This document shows, one piece after another, positions 23,082-30,980 of a stretch of 33,438 nt of DNA. The DNA lies in contig DERZ01000038.1 of assembly GCA_002361155.1 (NCBI GenBank), positions 1-33,438 on the forward strand, read 5' to 3'. Position 1 is the stretch's first letter. Each line of letters starts with the position of its first letter. Under the pieces are notes generated by a model. It did no database searches, had not been told where the DNA came from, and saw only the letters and a program-made list of their open reading frames with translations. Source of the stretch: Porphyromonadaceae bacterium UBA3327. GTDB lineage: Bacteria; Bacteroidota; Bacteroidia; Bacteroidales; Muribaculaceae. The position numbers were made by a program, and so were the translations under genes.

Positions 23082-25139
23082 TTATTTGCGGATTACAACC
23101 TTCTTGCCATCGATGATGTAAAGACCTGCGGGAAGCTGGTCGATCGCGCCGTTCACGCGGAGACCGTCAATCGTGTGGATCTCAAGGTTACCATCGACGA
23201 ACACGCCTTCGATACCGACAAAGCCGTCGGCTCCGTCAAACTCGAACAACCCTTCAGCAATATTTTCGCCATTTTCGTCATAAAGCACGAAGTTTACCTC
23301 ATAGTAATGCTCGGAATCGAACACCATCGCTTTTCCTTCGTTGATCCACTGGATCGCGCCCTCGGCATTCCTGGAAGTGGTCTCGACATTCAGAAGGGTC
23401 TGACCCGCCATGTCGCTGTCAAGCAGATATGCGGAAAGCGTAAGCTTCATCTTGGCAACGCGTGCGTTGTCGTCGGTCACTATGGTTATTCCTTCGCCGG
23501 TGGCAAAGCCGTTCACCTTATCGCCGGATGCAGGTATGTGGCTTGTCACATTGACATTCTGTGCAGTCTTGCTGATCGTCCAGTCGTAAATCAGTTCGCT
23601 GCTGAAACTGCCGGCTTCCTTATCAGCATCATGAGCGGCATCCCAGAATGTACCCTTGGGAATCACAATATGGTAAGCGGCGCTGACAGAGGCTGCCTTG
23701 TCAAAAACGAGCGATACCTCGGTGTCCGATACGCGGGTGATCGTGGCTGTAGTATAGGAACTCCATGAAATGGACTGCATATCGGTCATGTAGCTGACCC
23801 TAACAGTTTCGCCCTCGGTGAAGAAGCACTTGGAATCGAATGTCAGATTTACCTTGTCGAAGGGTTCTGTTATCATGTTGGGTGTCGGGGTCACACCACT
23901 CGGATTGAATGTGGTGTTCTCCACCGGACCGGTCTCGCCATTGACATTGAACGTGATGCTCACCGCTTCGTTCGCACGTCCTTTCTCAGGATCGGCTATC
24001 CATGCCTCGGTGCCGAGAACTCCCTGAGGGATAGTCAGGGTGTATTCGCCGGCATACTTGGGATTGGAAGAGAAGCGCGCGATCATATATGTGACAGTCT
24101 CATTGCCCATGTTGAAAACGATGGGGGCTGTATGATTATAGCCGGGGCCTTTGATTGTGGCCATCGCATTTTCCGTGGCCTGGAGCTTGCCGCAGTTGAA
24201 AACAAGCTGAAGTCCCTGCGATATGTCACGCATTTCAGGATCGAAACCTTCGAGCTTGGGCTGGGTGCCTGTGAGCTGGATGTCGTATTTCACATTGTCC
24301 TTTTCGGGGTCTTCGGGCTGACCGTTGCCGTTTAAGGTAAAGGTATAATCCAGAGCGCCGTTCTTGGTGAACGTGTCATCCTCCCAGATATAACGGAATT
24401 TGTCTTTGAGCAGCTCCACCTTCCATTCTCCCGCCAGTTCGCGGTTGAATTTGAAGTTCGCATTGTCAAGCTTGAATACGATATCCATGGAACCATCGAC
24501 AAGATTCTCGCTTGTAATCTGCTGTGTGGTACCGGCAGGGTCCGTCATCTTGATGGTGGGCTTGTTGATGCTGTTTTTAGTGATGCTCTTGGGACCTTCA
24601 ACCTTTATTGTAAGGGTTGTCGGGAAAGCATCCAGCACCGCGCCAGCTCCTGGATCGAAGGTCAGCTGCGCGCCGTTGTCCTCCATGGTCGAAGTCGTCG
24701 GAGGAGTTGCGGCTCCAAGCTTGAATGTGTACTCGAACTCCACGTTCTTCGTGTTTTTTGAAGCGTCGGCTTCATCCCAGACATACTGGATTCCGCCTGC
24801 ATTCAACTTCACTTTCCATTCGCCCTCCAGAGTCGCATCGACTTTGGATATAAGATTGGGAGTAAGATCGACACTCATCTCCATCGTGCCGCTCACCACT
24901 TTGGGAGTAATGCGCACTGAAGCGTTATTGGGGTCTGTCAATGTCACTGTAGCTCCAAGAGTAGACTTTATTTTCTGAGGTCCGGAAACGGAAATTGTGT
25001 ATTTGGCAGGAATCTCCGTGATTACATCCCCGGGGCCGGGCGAGAACGTAAGCTGTGCACCGTTGTTATCGACCGGTTGCGCGGCGAATGCGCTGACGGC
25101 AAGGGCCGCCATGGCCGCAAATGATAGAATTTTTTTCAT
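23082..25139 (-). CDS. Large secreted repeat protein with Bacteroidales C-terminal tail
   Basis: This is a 685-aa protein with signal peptide (MKKILSFAAMAALAVSAFAA). Two tandem modules of ~130 residues are visible, each opening with NNGAQLTFSPGPGDVI or DNGAQLTFDPGAGAVL and passing through a SVSGPQKI/KVEGPKSI strand, a TLTDPNN/KMTDPAG strand and an EWKVKL/EWKVEL strand. A third, more divergent block begins near 300 (GLQLVFNCG, TIKGPGY). These look like beta-sandwich, Ig-like modules. The C terminus (GLRVNGAIDQLPAGLYIIDGKKVVIRK) is the short tail typical of Bacteroidales secreted proteins. No catalytic motif is seen; surface adhesion or binding is a guess. It appears monocistronic, with a terminator after it and a likely promoter before it. 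Confidence 0.88.
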   Translation of the reverse strand: MKKILSFAAMAALAVSAFAAQPVDNNGAQLTFSPGPGDVITEIPAKYTISVSGPQKIKSTLGATVTLTDPNNASVRITPKVVSGTMEMSVDLTPNLISKVDATLEGEWKVKLNAGGIQYVWDEADASKNTKNVEFEYTFKLGAATPPTTSTMEDNGAQLTFDPGAGAVLDAFPTTLTIKVEGPKSITKNSINKPTIKMTDPAGTTQQITSENLVDGSMDIVFKLDNANFKFNRELAGEWKVELLKDKFRYIWEDDTFTKNGALDYTFTLNGNGQPEDPEKDNVKYDIQLTGTQPKLEGFDPEMRDISQGLQLVFNCGKLQATENAMATIKGPGYNHTAPIVFNMGNETVTYMIARFSSNPKYAGEYTLTIPQGVLGTEAWIADPEKGRANEAVSITFNVNGETGPVENTTFNPSGVTPTPNMITEPFDKVNLTFDSKCFFTEGETVRVSYMTDMQSISWSSYTTATITRVSDTEVSLVFDKAASVSAAYHIVIPKGTFWDAAHDADKEAGSFSSELIYDWTISKTAQNVNVTSHIPASGDKVNGFATGEGITIVTDDNARVAKMKLTLSAYLLDSDMAGQTLLNVETTSRNAEGAIQWINEGKAMVFDSEHYYEVNFVLYDENGENIAEGLFEFDGADGFVGIEGVFVDGNLEIHTIDGLRVNGAIDQLPAGLYIIDGKKVVIRK

Positions 25140-25288
25140 ATTAAACAGTTTAGTTGATATAATATATGGTTTCCTCGTTTCTACTTTTGTTATTAAATAG
25201 TCTGTTCTTGATCTACGGAGACAAATAAGATACCGGGATCCTCAATAAAGACATGGATGAATCTTTAACAAACGTACTTTTACGGCTG

Positions 25289-25318
25289 CAAATATAGTGA
25301 TTTTTCCGAACATTGCAT
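25289..25318 (-). promoter_or_regulatory. Likely promoter of the 685-aa secreted protein gene
   Basis: TATATTTG on the minus strand (25289-25296) is a perfect -7 box. The upstream element 19 bp away is ATG rather than TTG (25316-25318), so the -33 box is weak. The leader would be about 140 nt. The 25140-25379 gap holds nothing else that I recognise, and hrpB has no obvious terminator there. Confidence 0.5.
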
Positions 25319-25379
25319 ATCTTTTCAATGTTTTTTTTGAATTTTTGGCGTTTTTACCGCATATTTCCTACGTTCAGGA

Positions 25380-27800
25380 TCACTCGACATCCACAGGCCA
25401 GGAATGTTTCGGATAGCGGCGACGAAGCTCTTTACGGACTTCGAAATAGGTGGTACGCCAGAATCCCTCCATATCCTGCGTCAGCTGCACCGGCTTGAAG
25501 CCGGGTGACAGCAGTTCCATCAGCACCGGACGCCTACCCTCGTCGAGACGAGGCGTCTCCCTGATCCCGAAGCAGTCCTGAAGACGGGCCCTGACTATCG
25601 GCGCATCCGCCCCCCTGCGGTAATCGATACGCGCGTTGCGGCCACCCGGCAGCCGCAGGTGAGAGGGAGCCAGACGCTCAACAGTCTGCTGGTTCTCATA
25701 TCCCAATATCCCCCATATAACGGCACACATATCAATCTTGCGCAACTCCTGGACAGCCGAGGCTCTCCCTATGTACATTGGAAGCCAGTCGCCGGCAGTG
25801 GCAAGCAATGTTCCGGTATCCACGGAAGGCAATGCAAGTTCAGGATGCCAGTCCGCCACAGTCGCGACACGGATCTGAAGCCTCTGTACGTCATCGTTGA
25901 AATCGAACATCGTCAGTCCATATTTCGGCGCGGCACTGCATACAGCCTGCGTGACGGCTTCCGTCCGGCCGCCATCGAGCTGACGGGATTCGATTATCAG
26001 AGTCCCCACGCGCAATTCCTTTCGCGCGGACACACGTCCGGCCCGACTGTCCCAATCCACATTTTCCACCCACTGTCCCTTTGCCGAGACCGAATCCCTG
26101 TCGACAGGCGCGGCAAGGAATACCCGTTTCGAGGCCGAGGCCACCGCCAGAAATTCGTGTCGGGACAATGGATCGTCAGAACTTACAGCCACGTATTCTC
26201 CTCCGGCCATACGATAGCGGCCATGCTCCGCCCGCATCGCCAGACGCTCGGGATAAGCTGTCGCTATAAGCCGCCCGGCGTTATTGCGGTCGCAGGGAGC
26301 GTTATCTTCGACGCAACGCACAATCCGCCGGTATTGCGCCGCGATATCGGCGATGCGCCGCCAACGCCCCGACATATTGCCGCTACGCAGCCGGCGGAGC
26401 ATGTCTATACGAGTGCATATATCGGCATCGTCCGGATCATTGACCGGATCTTTTTCCTCGAGGATCGCCGCGATGTCGCATCCAAGTGCGGCATCATGCA
26501 CGGAGGACGCATCTGAGAGCATGCGCGCCATACGCGGATGACATGGAAGCGAGGACAGCTGTTTACCCATCTGAGTGATGCGGCCAGCAGGATCGACAGC
26601 TCCGAGACCGCGCAACAACGAGGCGGCATGCGCCCAGTGACCGGCCGGAGGCGGCGTGATCCACGGCAATCTCTGCGGGTCGCTCTCACCCCAGGCCGCT
26701 ATGCCGAGCAGCGTGGGGGCAAGATCGGCCGACATGATTTCCGGTTCACGGCACCCTCGCATACGGTGCTCCGCCGCCCGCGACCATAACCTGTAACATA
26801 CTCCTGGACCGAGACGTCCGGCACGGCCCGAACGCTGCGCCGCCATATCGAGCGACACCGGCACCGTCACAAGACGGCTGAGTCCGCTCGACGGATCGAA
26901 ACGCAAGGCGCGGCACAGACCGGAGTCGACCACACAACTCACCCCCTCGATGGTAAGCGATGTCTCCGCCACGGGCGTGGCGAGCACCACGCGCCGCCGG
27001 CCTCCGGAAGCGGGCGTCATGGCCCTGCGCTGCTGTTCGGGAGACAACATGCCGTAGAGGGGTGCGATCTCCGTGTCGGGCAACGATCCTCCCAACAGTT
27101 CCGCACAGCGGGCTATCTCCCCCTGCCCCGGCAGGAAGGCGAGGATGTCGCCCCGCTGTTCGCGGTGGGCGCGGCATACGGCCCGCGCTGTCACTGCGGC
27201 ACAGTCCCGGGGATCGAAATCATCTCCGTAGACAATCCCGACGTCATGCATACGACCCGGACTGTCAATATGCGGGGCGCCGATACGCCGGCAGAGGTCC
27301 GTGGCGTCGATGGTGGCCGACATGATGACTATGCGCAGATCGGGACGTATCACGTCCTGGGCCTCCATTGTAAGCGCGAGGGCTGTGTCCGAGGCGAGAC
27401 TCCGCTCATGAAACTCGTCGAAGATAACCGCCGCCACGCCGTCGAGTGTCGGATCGGAAACAAGCAGCCGTTCCAGTATTCCCTCAGTTATGACCTCTAC
27501 ACGCGTCCGCGACGACACACGCGTCTCGAAACGGACCCGGAATCCCACAGTCTGTCCGCATGTCTCGCCGAGCATAGAGGCCATGCGTTCCGCCACCTGC
27601 CGGGCGGCAAGCCGTCTCGGTTCAAGCATCAGGATCTTGCCTTCGCCAATGCCCTCGAGCATCGAAAGAGGCAACAGTGTGGACTTGCCGGCGCCCGGCG
27701 GCGCGGTGACCACCAGACGCGGGTTCGCCAGCAGCGACTCATTTACCTGCCCGGCAACCGAAGACACCGGCAACCAGCCATACTTTTCACAGATTTCCAT
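25380..27800 (-). CDS. hrpB: ATP-dependent helicase HrpB (DEAH/RHA type)
   Basis: This 806-aa protein matches E. coli HrpB closely in length (809 aa). The helicase core has Walker A GAGKST (36-41), the DEAH-variant box DEFH (128-131), MSATID (160-165) and motif VI in AAQRSGRAGRLGPG. The C-terminal third is the HrpB-specific region, ending PVQLTQDMEGFWRTTYFEVR and KELRRRYPKHSWPVD, a hallmark of the family. Its cellular RNA substrate is not well established. A full-consensus promoter (27858-27889) overlaps an unusual inverted repeat. pncB lies upstream in the same direction, 133 nt away. Confidence 0.95.
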   Translation of the reverse strand: MEICEKYGWLPVSSVAGQVNESLLANPRLVVTAPPGAGKSTLLPLSMLEGIGEGKILMLEPRRLAARQVAERMASMLGETCGQTVGFRVRFETRVSSRTRVEVITEGILERLLVSDPTLDGVAAVIFDEFHERSLASDTALALTMEAQDVIRPDLRIVIMSATIDATDLCRRIGAPHIDSPGRMHDVGIVYGDDFDPRDCAAVTARAVCRAHREQRGDILAFLPGQGEIARCAELLGGSLPDTEIAPLYGMLSPEQQRRAMTPASGGRRRVVLATPVAETSLTIEGVSCVVDSGLCRALRFDPSSGLSRLVTVPVSLDMAAQRSGRAGRLGPGVCYRLWSRAAEHRMRGCREPEIMSADLAPTLLGIAAWGESDPQRLPWITPPPAGHWAHAASLLRGLGAVDPAGRITQMGKQLSSLPCHPRMARMLSDASSVHDAALGCDIAAILEEKDPVNDPDDADICTRIDMLRRLRSGNMSGRWRRIADIAAQYRRIVRCVEDNAPCDRNNAGRLIATAYPERLAMRAEHGRYRMAGGEYVAVSSDDPLSRHEFLAVASASKRVFLAAPVDRDSVSAKGQWVENVDWDSRAGRVSARKELRVGTLIIESRQLDGGRTEAVTQAVCSAAPKYGLTMFDFNDDVQRLQIRVATVADWHPELALPSVDTGTLLATAGDWLPMYIGRASAVQELRKIDMCAVIWGILGYENQQTVERLAPSHLRLPGGRNARIDYRRGADAPIVRARLQDCFGIRETPRLDEGRRPVLMELLSPGFKPVQLTQDMEGFWRTTYFEVRKELRRRYPKHSWPVDVE

Positions 27801-27857
27801 CCAGACCCGTTATATTTCCGGACTGGAATACAGCCCGTTAATAAATATCTTTTTTTG

Positions 27858-27889
27858 CAAAAATACTAAATCAGCCGCAATTATGCAAA
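27858..27889 (-). promoter_or_regulatory. Promoter of hrpB
   Basis: On the minus strand TTTG (27886-27889), a 20-bp spacer and TATTTTTG (27858-27865) match the Bacteroidetes consensus fully. The leader is about 50 nt. The -33 box lies inside the inverted repeat at 27879-27927. Confidence 0.7.
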
Positions 27890-27927
27890 TCACATAATGC
27901 AGATTACATAATGCGATTTGCATAATT
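27879..27927. repeat. Inverted repeat with CATAATGC iterations over the hrpB promoter
   Basis: Perfect 13-bp arms (AATTATGCAAATC at 27879-27891; GATTTGCATAATT at 27915-27927) flank a 23-nt centre with two copies of ACATAATGC 14 bp apart; a third CATAAT follows in register in the right arm. It overlaps the hrpB -33 box and begins 7 nt after the pncB stop codon. Minus-strand output lacks a T-run, so an operator fits better than a terminator. Confidence 0.6.
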
Positions 27928-27933
27928 TTTCCT

Positions 27934-29142
27934 CTATTCTTCATCGAGACGCAACAGTTGCCGGAAACATCTTACGGTCTCGGGATCGCCTGAGTATTTC
28001 CCCCTGTCTTCACTCAGCTTGCAGGTCTTGCAATAGAACGGCCAGGATTCCGTGATTTTCGCCGCGACCAGTTTTATGACAATGTTCATAGGCTTTATGC
28101 CGGGGAAATCGTTGGTGAAATGCGTTCCGATACCGAACGAGGGAAGACATTTGCCGGAGGCATAGCGCTGGATGCCAATTGCCGAATCGACATCGAGTCC
28201 ATTGCTGAATATCACCTGTTTGCCTCTTGGATCAATGTTCAACGACCGATACTTGCCGACAATCAGGTCGAGTTCCTTGTAATTGTCGCCACTGTCTACC
28301 CTCAAACCCTTGAACATATTGGCATAGTCTTCCGAAAAATTGAGACTGAATATCCTCCAGCCATACGTGTCATACAGGAATGTCCCGAGAGCTCCGCGAT
28401 AAGTTCGGGCCCATGTCTTCATGGCAAGATTATTTGCCATCTGCGGGCCGTACATTCCTCCCAGAGCACATATCAGTTCATGTGCCATTGTCCCGACCGG
28501 AACCAGATCATATTTCATGGCGAAATATACATTGCTCGTGCCTATGAACCGCCCGGGATATGAACCGCATTCCTGAAAATCCTTCATGGCTTTTATCACC
28601 GTGTCCTGGGCCTTGAAGGAGGCTCTGCGGCGTGTCCCGAAATCGCTGTACACACATCCCGCCTCCAGCATCCTGCGGGCTTTCTCACGCGATATGTCAT
28701 AATATCGCCCATAGTCCAGCCCGGAATCACCTCCTGTCATTATATAATACAGTTCGGAGATGATGGCAAGCACTTTGACCTCAAGCAGTATTGTATTGCT
28801 CCAGCACCCTTCGAATTCCACACTCAGGTGCCCCTCCCCGTCCTGACTCACGCGGACCCACCGGCTGTCATATCGGAATCCTTTTAGAAAACTGTAAAAC
28901 CACGCAGGGATATAACGGCAGCGACGTCGCATGAACGCTATCTCCTCTTCTGTGATCACTACATTCTCAAGAAGCTTGATCTGACGGCGCAGCTCCCCTG
29001 CAAAACCGGGAGGATATATAGTGTTGTTGCGGTCACTGAAACGATATTTTACCTGGGCACGTGGATAATTTTCAATGACGGCACAACACATCGTGAATTT
29101 ATAGAGGTCATCATCGGTGAACCTGGTTATAATCTGTCGCAT
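27934..29142 (-). CDS. pncB: Nicotinate phosphoribosyltransferase
   Basis: This 402-aa enzyme of the Preiss-Handler route to NAD makes nicotinate mononucleotide from nicotinate, PRPP and ATP. The start is at ATG 29142 (MRQIITRFTDDDLYKFTM); a longer frame begins with TTG and is rejected. Family signatures are YKFTMCCAVIENYP near the N terminus, DFGTRRRASFKAQD (167-180), FIGTSNVYFAMKYDLVPVGTMAHE with the catalytic, phosphorylated-type His221, and RVDSGDNYKELD and FSNGLDVD in the PRPP-binding half. Length matches the E. coli type (400 aa). A C-terminal FYCKTCKLSEDRGKYSGDPE segment is also as expected. It is the last gene of the GC-rich core before the AT-rich stretch. Confidence 0.96.
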   Translation of the reverse strand: MRQIITRFTDDDLYKFTMCCAVIENYPRAQVKYRFSDRNNTIYPPGFAGELRRQIKLLENVVITEEEIAFMRRRCRYIPAWFYSFLKGFRYDSRWVRVSQDGEGHLSVEFEGCWSNTILLEVKVLAIISELYYIMTGGDSGLDYGRYYDISREKARRMLEAGCVYSDFGTRRRASFKAQDTVIKAMKDFQECGSYPGRFIGTSNVYFAMKYDLVPVGTMAHELICALGGMYGPQMANNLAMKTWARTYRGALGTFLYDTYGWRIFSLNFSEDYANMFKGLRVDSGDNYKELDLIVGKYRSLNIDPRGKQVIFSNGLDVDSAIGIQRYASGKCLPSFGIGTHFTNDFPGIKPMNIVIKLVAAKITESWPFYCKTCKLSEDRGKYSGDPETVRCFRQLLRLDEE

Positions 29143-29305
29143 AAAATCCTTGTTTAGATAATAACTTAACAAATTGATAACGCAGCAGGCAAACTAATGG
29201 TTCCTGTCCATATTATGGATTCAATTTTGAATTCCTCCCTAAAAGACATGAACGAGGACAATCTCAACAATACATACCGAATTACGGATTGTCCCGGTTA
29301 AGAGG

Positions 29306-29329
29306 CCTGTAATTATTCCTGTAATTATT
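29306..29329. repeat. 12-bp perfect tandem duplication at the GNAT stop codon
   Basis: CCTGTAATTATT occurs twice back to back (29306-29317, 29318-29329). The second copy contains the stop codon of the minus-strand GNAT gene, so the duplication extends its 3' end without altering the protein. The rest of the 29143-29324 gap is AT-rich with no recognised promoter. Confidence 0.7.
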
Positions 29330-29795
29330 TCTGAGTACGGTTGTCTTTTTTAAGATAAACCATATCTCGCAATGTCACTCCTTCCTCTATGATCGGAGCA
29401 GGATAATTATCAGTAAAGAAGTCGGGGATGCTGTGGGAATAGGAATAACCGCAAGACTTATAGAACCGAAGAGTGGAAGGTGTTTCTCCTGTCCCCAGAA
29501 TGATTATGTTATCGGGATGCTGACGCTCGACATGTTTAAGCATCCTGCCTCCATAGCCCTGACATCTGTATCCGGCAACGACGGCAAGATTCTTGATTTC
29601 GACAGTGTCAGGGTCAAGTCTGACGACTACGCAAACTGCCATTGGATCATCGTTAAGGAAACCGACATAAAGAATGCCGCTGTCAATGTATCGGTCAATC
29701 ATTGATTCCGATTCGTCGCCTGTCAGAAGCAGAGGAAGATATTGTTTCCTGTTATTATTGACCTTGACAATTACGAAATTATCCTTGGGTTCCAT
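29325..29795 (-). CDS. GNAT-family N-acetyltransferase
   Basis: This 156-aa cytoplasmic enzyme should move an acetyl group from acetyl-CoA to an amine. The GNAT core is visible: VEIKNLAVVAGYRCQGYGGRML holds beta-4 and the pyrophosphate-binding loop in its Q-G-Y-G-G form, and TGETPSTLRFYKSCGYSYSHS is the usual C-terminal helix and strand. The N-terminal arm (LLLTGDESESMIDRYIDSG) resembles the YvbK-like branch. The substrate cannot be predicted. It lies 72 nt after the small membrane protein gene in the same direction and could share its transcript. Confidence 0.9.
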   Translation of the reverse strand: MEPKDNFVIVKVNNNRKQYLPLLLTGDESESMIDRYIDSGILYVGFLNDDPMAVCVVVRLDPDTVEIKNLAVVAGYRCQGYGGRMLKHVERQHPDNIIILGTGETPSTLRFYKSCGYSYSHSIPDFFTDNYPAPIIEEGVTLRDMVYLKKDNRTQK

Positions 29796-29867
29796 AAAGT
29801 TACTACAAAAGGAGGTATCCGGAAAAGTGTATGAACCCCGGTTCGTATTTATTAACGGCAGTCCGAC

Positions 29868-30125
29868 TCATTTTTGCCATTTGAACATGGCTTTGACACG
29901 TGTCATACCTGCAGTTCCCAGAATGAGAAGAGCTGTATACTGGAATGTTTTGGCAAGTCCGAAAAACACCGTCCATAACACACCTTTAACTGTTGCCGAC
30001 ATGGGAAGAAGCATCTGGGCAAACGAAACTATATAGCAGATCACACATAGCGCCGCCACTATTATGCCCGTACGGAACGACAGCTTGCCGAGCCATTGCC
30101 TTAATCGAATAAACATCTTTGACAT
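29868..30125 (-). CDS. Small two-helix inner-membrane protein
   Basis: This is an 85-aa protein. The start is at ATG 30125 (MSKMFIRLRQWLGKLSF); a longer frame to 30230 runs through the promoter and the 55-bp repeat and is rejected. Two hydrophobic segments are clear, about 20-42 (GIIVAALCVICYIVSFAQMLL) split by a proline from about 47-70 (VLWTVFFGLAKTFQYTALLIL), with positively charged ends (KAMFKWQK). Function unknown. The -7 box ends only 9 nt before the ATG, so the mRNA should have a very short leader. Confidence 0.75.
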   Translation of the reverse strand: MSKMFIRLRQWLGKLSFRTGIIVAALCVICYIVSFAQMLLPMSATVKGVLWTVFFGLAKTFQYTALLILGTAGMTRVKAMFKWQK

Positions 30126-30134
30126 GATATACTG

Positions 30135-30142
30135 CAAATATA
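30135..30142 (-). promoter_or_regulatory. -7 box for the 85-aa membrane protein gene
   Basis: TATATTTG on the minus strand is a perfect -7 box. The expected TTTG 19-21 bp upstream is degenerate. The predicted start lies 0-6 nt before the ATG. Confidence 0.45.
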
Positions 30143-30217
30143 GCGATTCTTTCTGACATATAAACGCTCTGACCCTGAAAATCGCCGGAAATCTATATGT
30201 AAGTCTACGTGTAAGTC

Positions 30218-30272
30218 TTCGCTTCATCATTTTTCATCGCTTCGCCATGCGCTTCGGAATGCCTCCGCAGTC
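30218..30272. repeat. 55-bp dispersed repeat, copy A
   Basis: This stretch matches 33239-33293 at 47 of 55 positions in the same orientation. On the minus strand both copies can be read as a peptide around LRRHS-x-AH, then AMKNDEA; half of the eight differences are silent in that frame. Copy A runs into a stop codon soon after. The adjacent TGTAAGTCT duplication (30198-30206, 30210-30218) is a separate short repeat. Confidence 0.8.
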
Positions 30273-30371
30273 TGTTCGTACCTTTATGTCAGGTTTATGT
30301 CAGAATCGCAACTATCGCGTATTATTACATGTCTTTCCATGCTCTACATCAGCACTTTTTTCAGTATTTCC

Positions 30372-30402
30372 TTTGCCTTGTCGCCGAAAAGCATTATCTT
30401 TG
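30372..30402 (+). promoter_or_regulatory. Consensus promoter of the small-gene operon
   Basis: TTTG (30372-30375), a 19-bp spacer and TATCTTTG (30395-30402) match the Bacteroidetes consensus fully. Transcription would start near 30408-30410, ahead of four small plus-strand reading frames. It is the main feature in the 30126-30442 gap besides repeat copy A. Confidence 0.78.
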
Positions 30403-30442
30403 CGTGCAACAATTATGGGCAGAACATCATTATATAGTAATA

Positions 30443-30529
30443 ATGGCTTCAAGAGACCCCCGTTTCTTGAGTGTCATGTGCCACACTCATAAACAGACAA
30501 TCCAAAGGCACCCAATGAGAAATGACTGA
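30443..30529 (+). CDS. Possible 28-aa leader peptide
   Basis: The frame starts MASRDPRFLSVMCHTH and ends HPMRND, and its stop overlaps the start of the next gene by 8 nt (ATGACTGA). It lies about 35 nt after the predicted transcription start. The peptide is basic and His/Arg-rich. A second short frame in another phase (25 aa, 30415-30492) also starts just after the start site. Either could be a translated leader that couples to the downstream gene, or chance. No homology is claimed. Confidence 0.35.
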   Translation: MASRDPRFLSVMCHTHKQTIQRHPMRND

Positions 30530-30734
30530 AAAACAGAAAAATGCCCTTATAAGTATTTATATGGATGGGCGAGGATACATAAAGGATCTTCGCGATAAAA
30601 TCGGAGACTCTCTCATCTCCGAATTCATCTCAGTCGGATTTATCATCTGTGGATATACTCGTTCAGATAAGACATGGCGTATCTCGGAGTTAGGTCGTGG
30701 CTACGTCAGGGAGCTTCAATTGATCAACGAATAA
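30522..30734 (+). CDS. 70-aa winged-helix-like protein
   Basis: This small soluble protein (MTEKQKNALISIYMDG...) has a predicted pattern of helix, short turn, helix, then a beta wing. The order is QKNALISIYMDGRGYIKDLR, SLISEFISVGFIICGYTRSD, then TWRISELGRGYVRELQLINE, where W-R-I-S-x-L-G-R-x-Y matches the wing and last helix seen in small winged-helix regulators. DNA binding is therefore plausible but is a pattern-based inference. It is followed by the 73-aa frame 24 nt later and preceded by the possible leader peptide. It could be the regulator or antitoxin-like partner of the operon. Confidence 0.65.
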   Translation: MTEKQKNALISIYMDGRGYIKDLRDKIGDSLISEFISVGFIICGYTRSDKTWRISELGRGYVRELQLINE

Positions 30735-30758
30735 TTTGGTAATCAACATTTGCAGAGG

Positions 30759-30980
30759 ATGGGCAAGACTCCCGTCCGCTTTCGTGTCGGTCTTAACTCT
30801 GATCTTAAGGCTTATTGTAAACTTCCTAAAATCTATCGGACTATCCAAGATGGAAAAATGCTATGTGATCTTATGGATTCCAACAGTGAATCATCTCTCG
30901 ATTGCATTCGATGCGCCCAAAACCTCTGGCAAACGACGAATGAATATCTCCGATATGCAGGAATCTCCTCTGAATATTGA
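30759..30980 (+). CDS. 73-aa protein of unknown function
   Basis: The frame opens MGKTPVRFRVGLNSDLKAYC and ends NEYLRYAGISSEY. It has four cysteines, a basic first half and an acidic, Ser-rich second half. I do not recognise it. This frame is preferred over a competing frame in another phase (30736-30939, TTG start, hydrophobic and Arg-rich), because its composition is protein-like and it starts with ATG. It overlaps the start of the next gene by 41 nt (or 26 nt if that gene starts at 30955), which suggests translational coupling. Confidence 0.5.
   Translation: MGKTPVRFRVGLNSDLKAYCKLPKIYRTIQDGKMLCDLMDSNSESSLDCIRCAQNLWQTTNEYLRYAGISSEY

Noticed and set aside
27879..27927. Inverted repeat as an intrinsic terminator of pncB
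   Set aside because: The minus-strand side lacks a T-run and the loop is long (23 nt); the only T-run lies on the plus strand, where no gene precedes it.
29220..29240. GATTCAATTTTGAATTC near-palindrome upstream of pncB
   Set aside because: The arms pair only over five bases in register, and no promoter box is correctly spaced around it; likely chance in AT-rich DNA.
30736..30939. N-terminal extension of the ~170-aa protein to a TTG at 30736
   Set aside because: The extension overlaps the 73-aa frame, is hydrophobic and Arg-rich, and lacks an ATG start; ATG 30940 or 30955 fits better.
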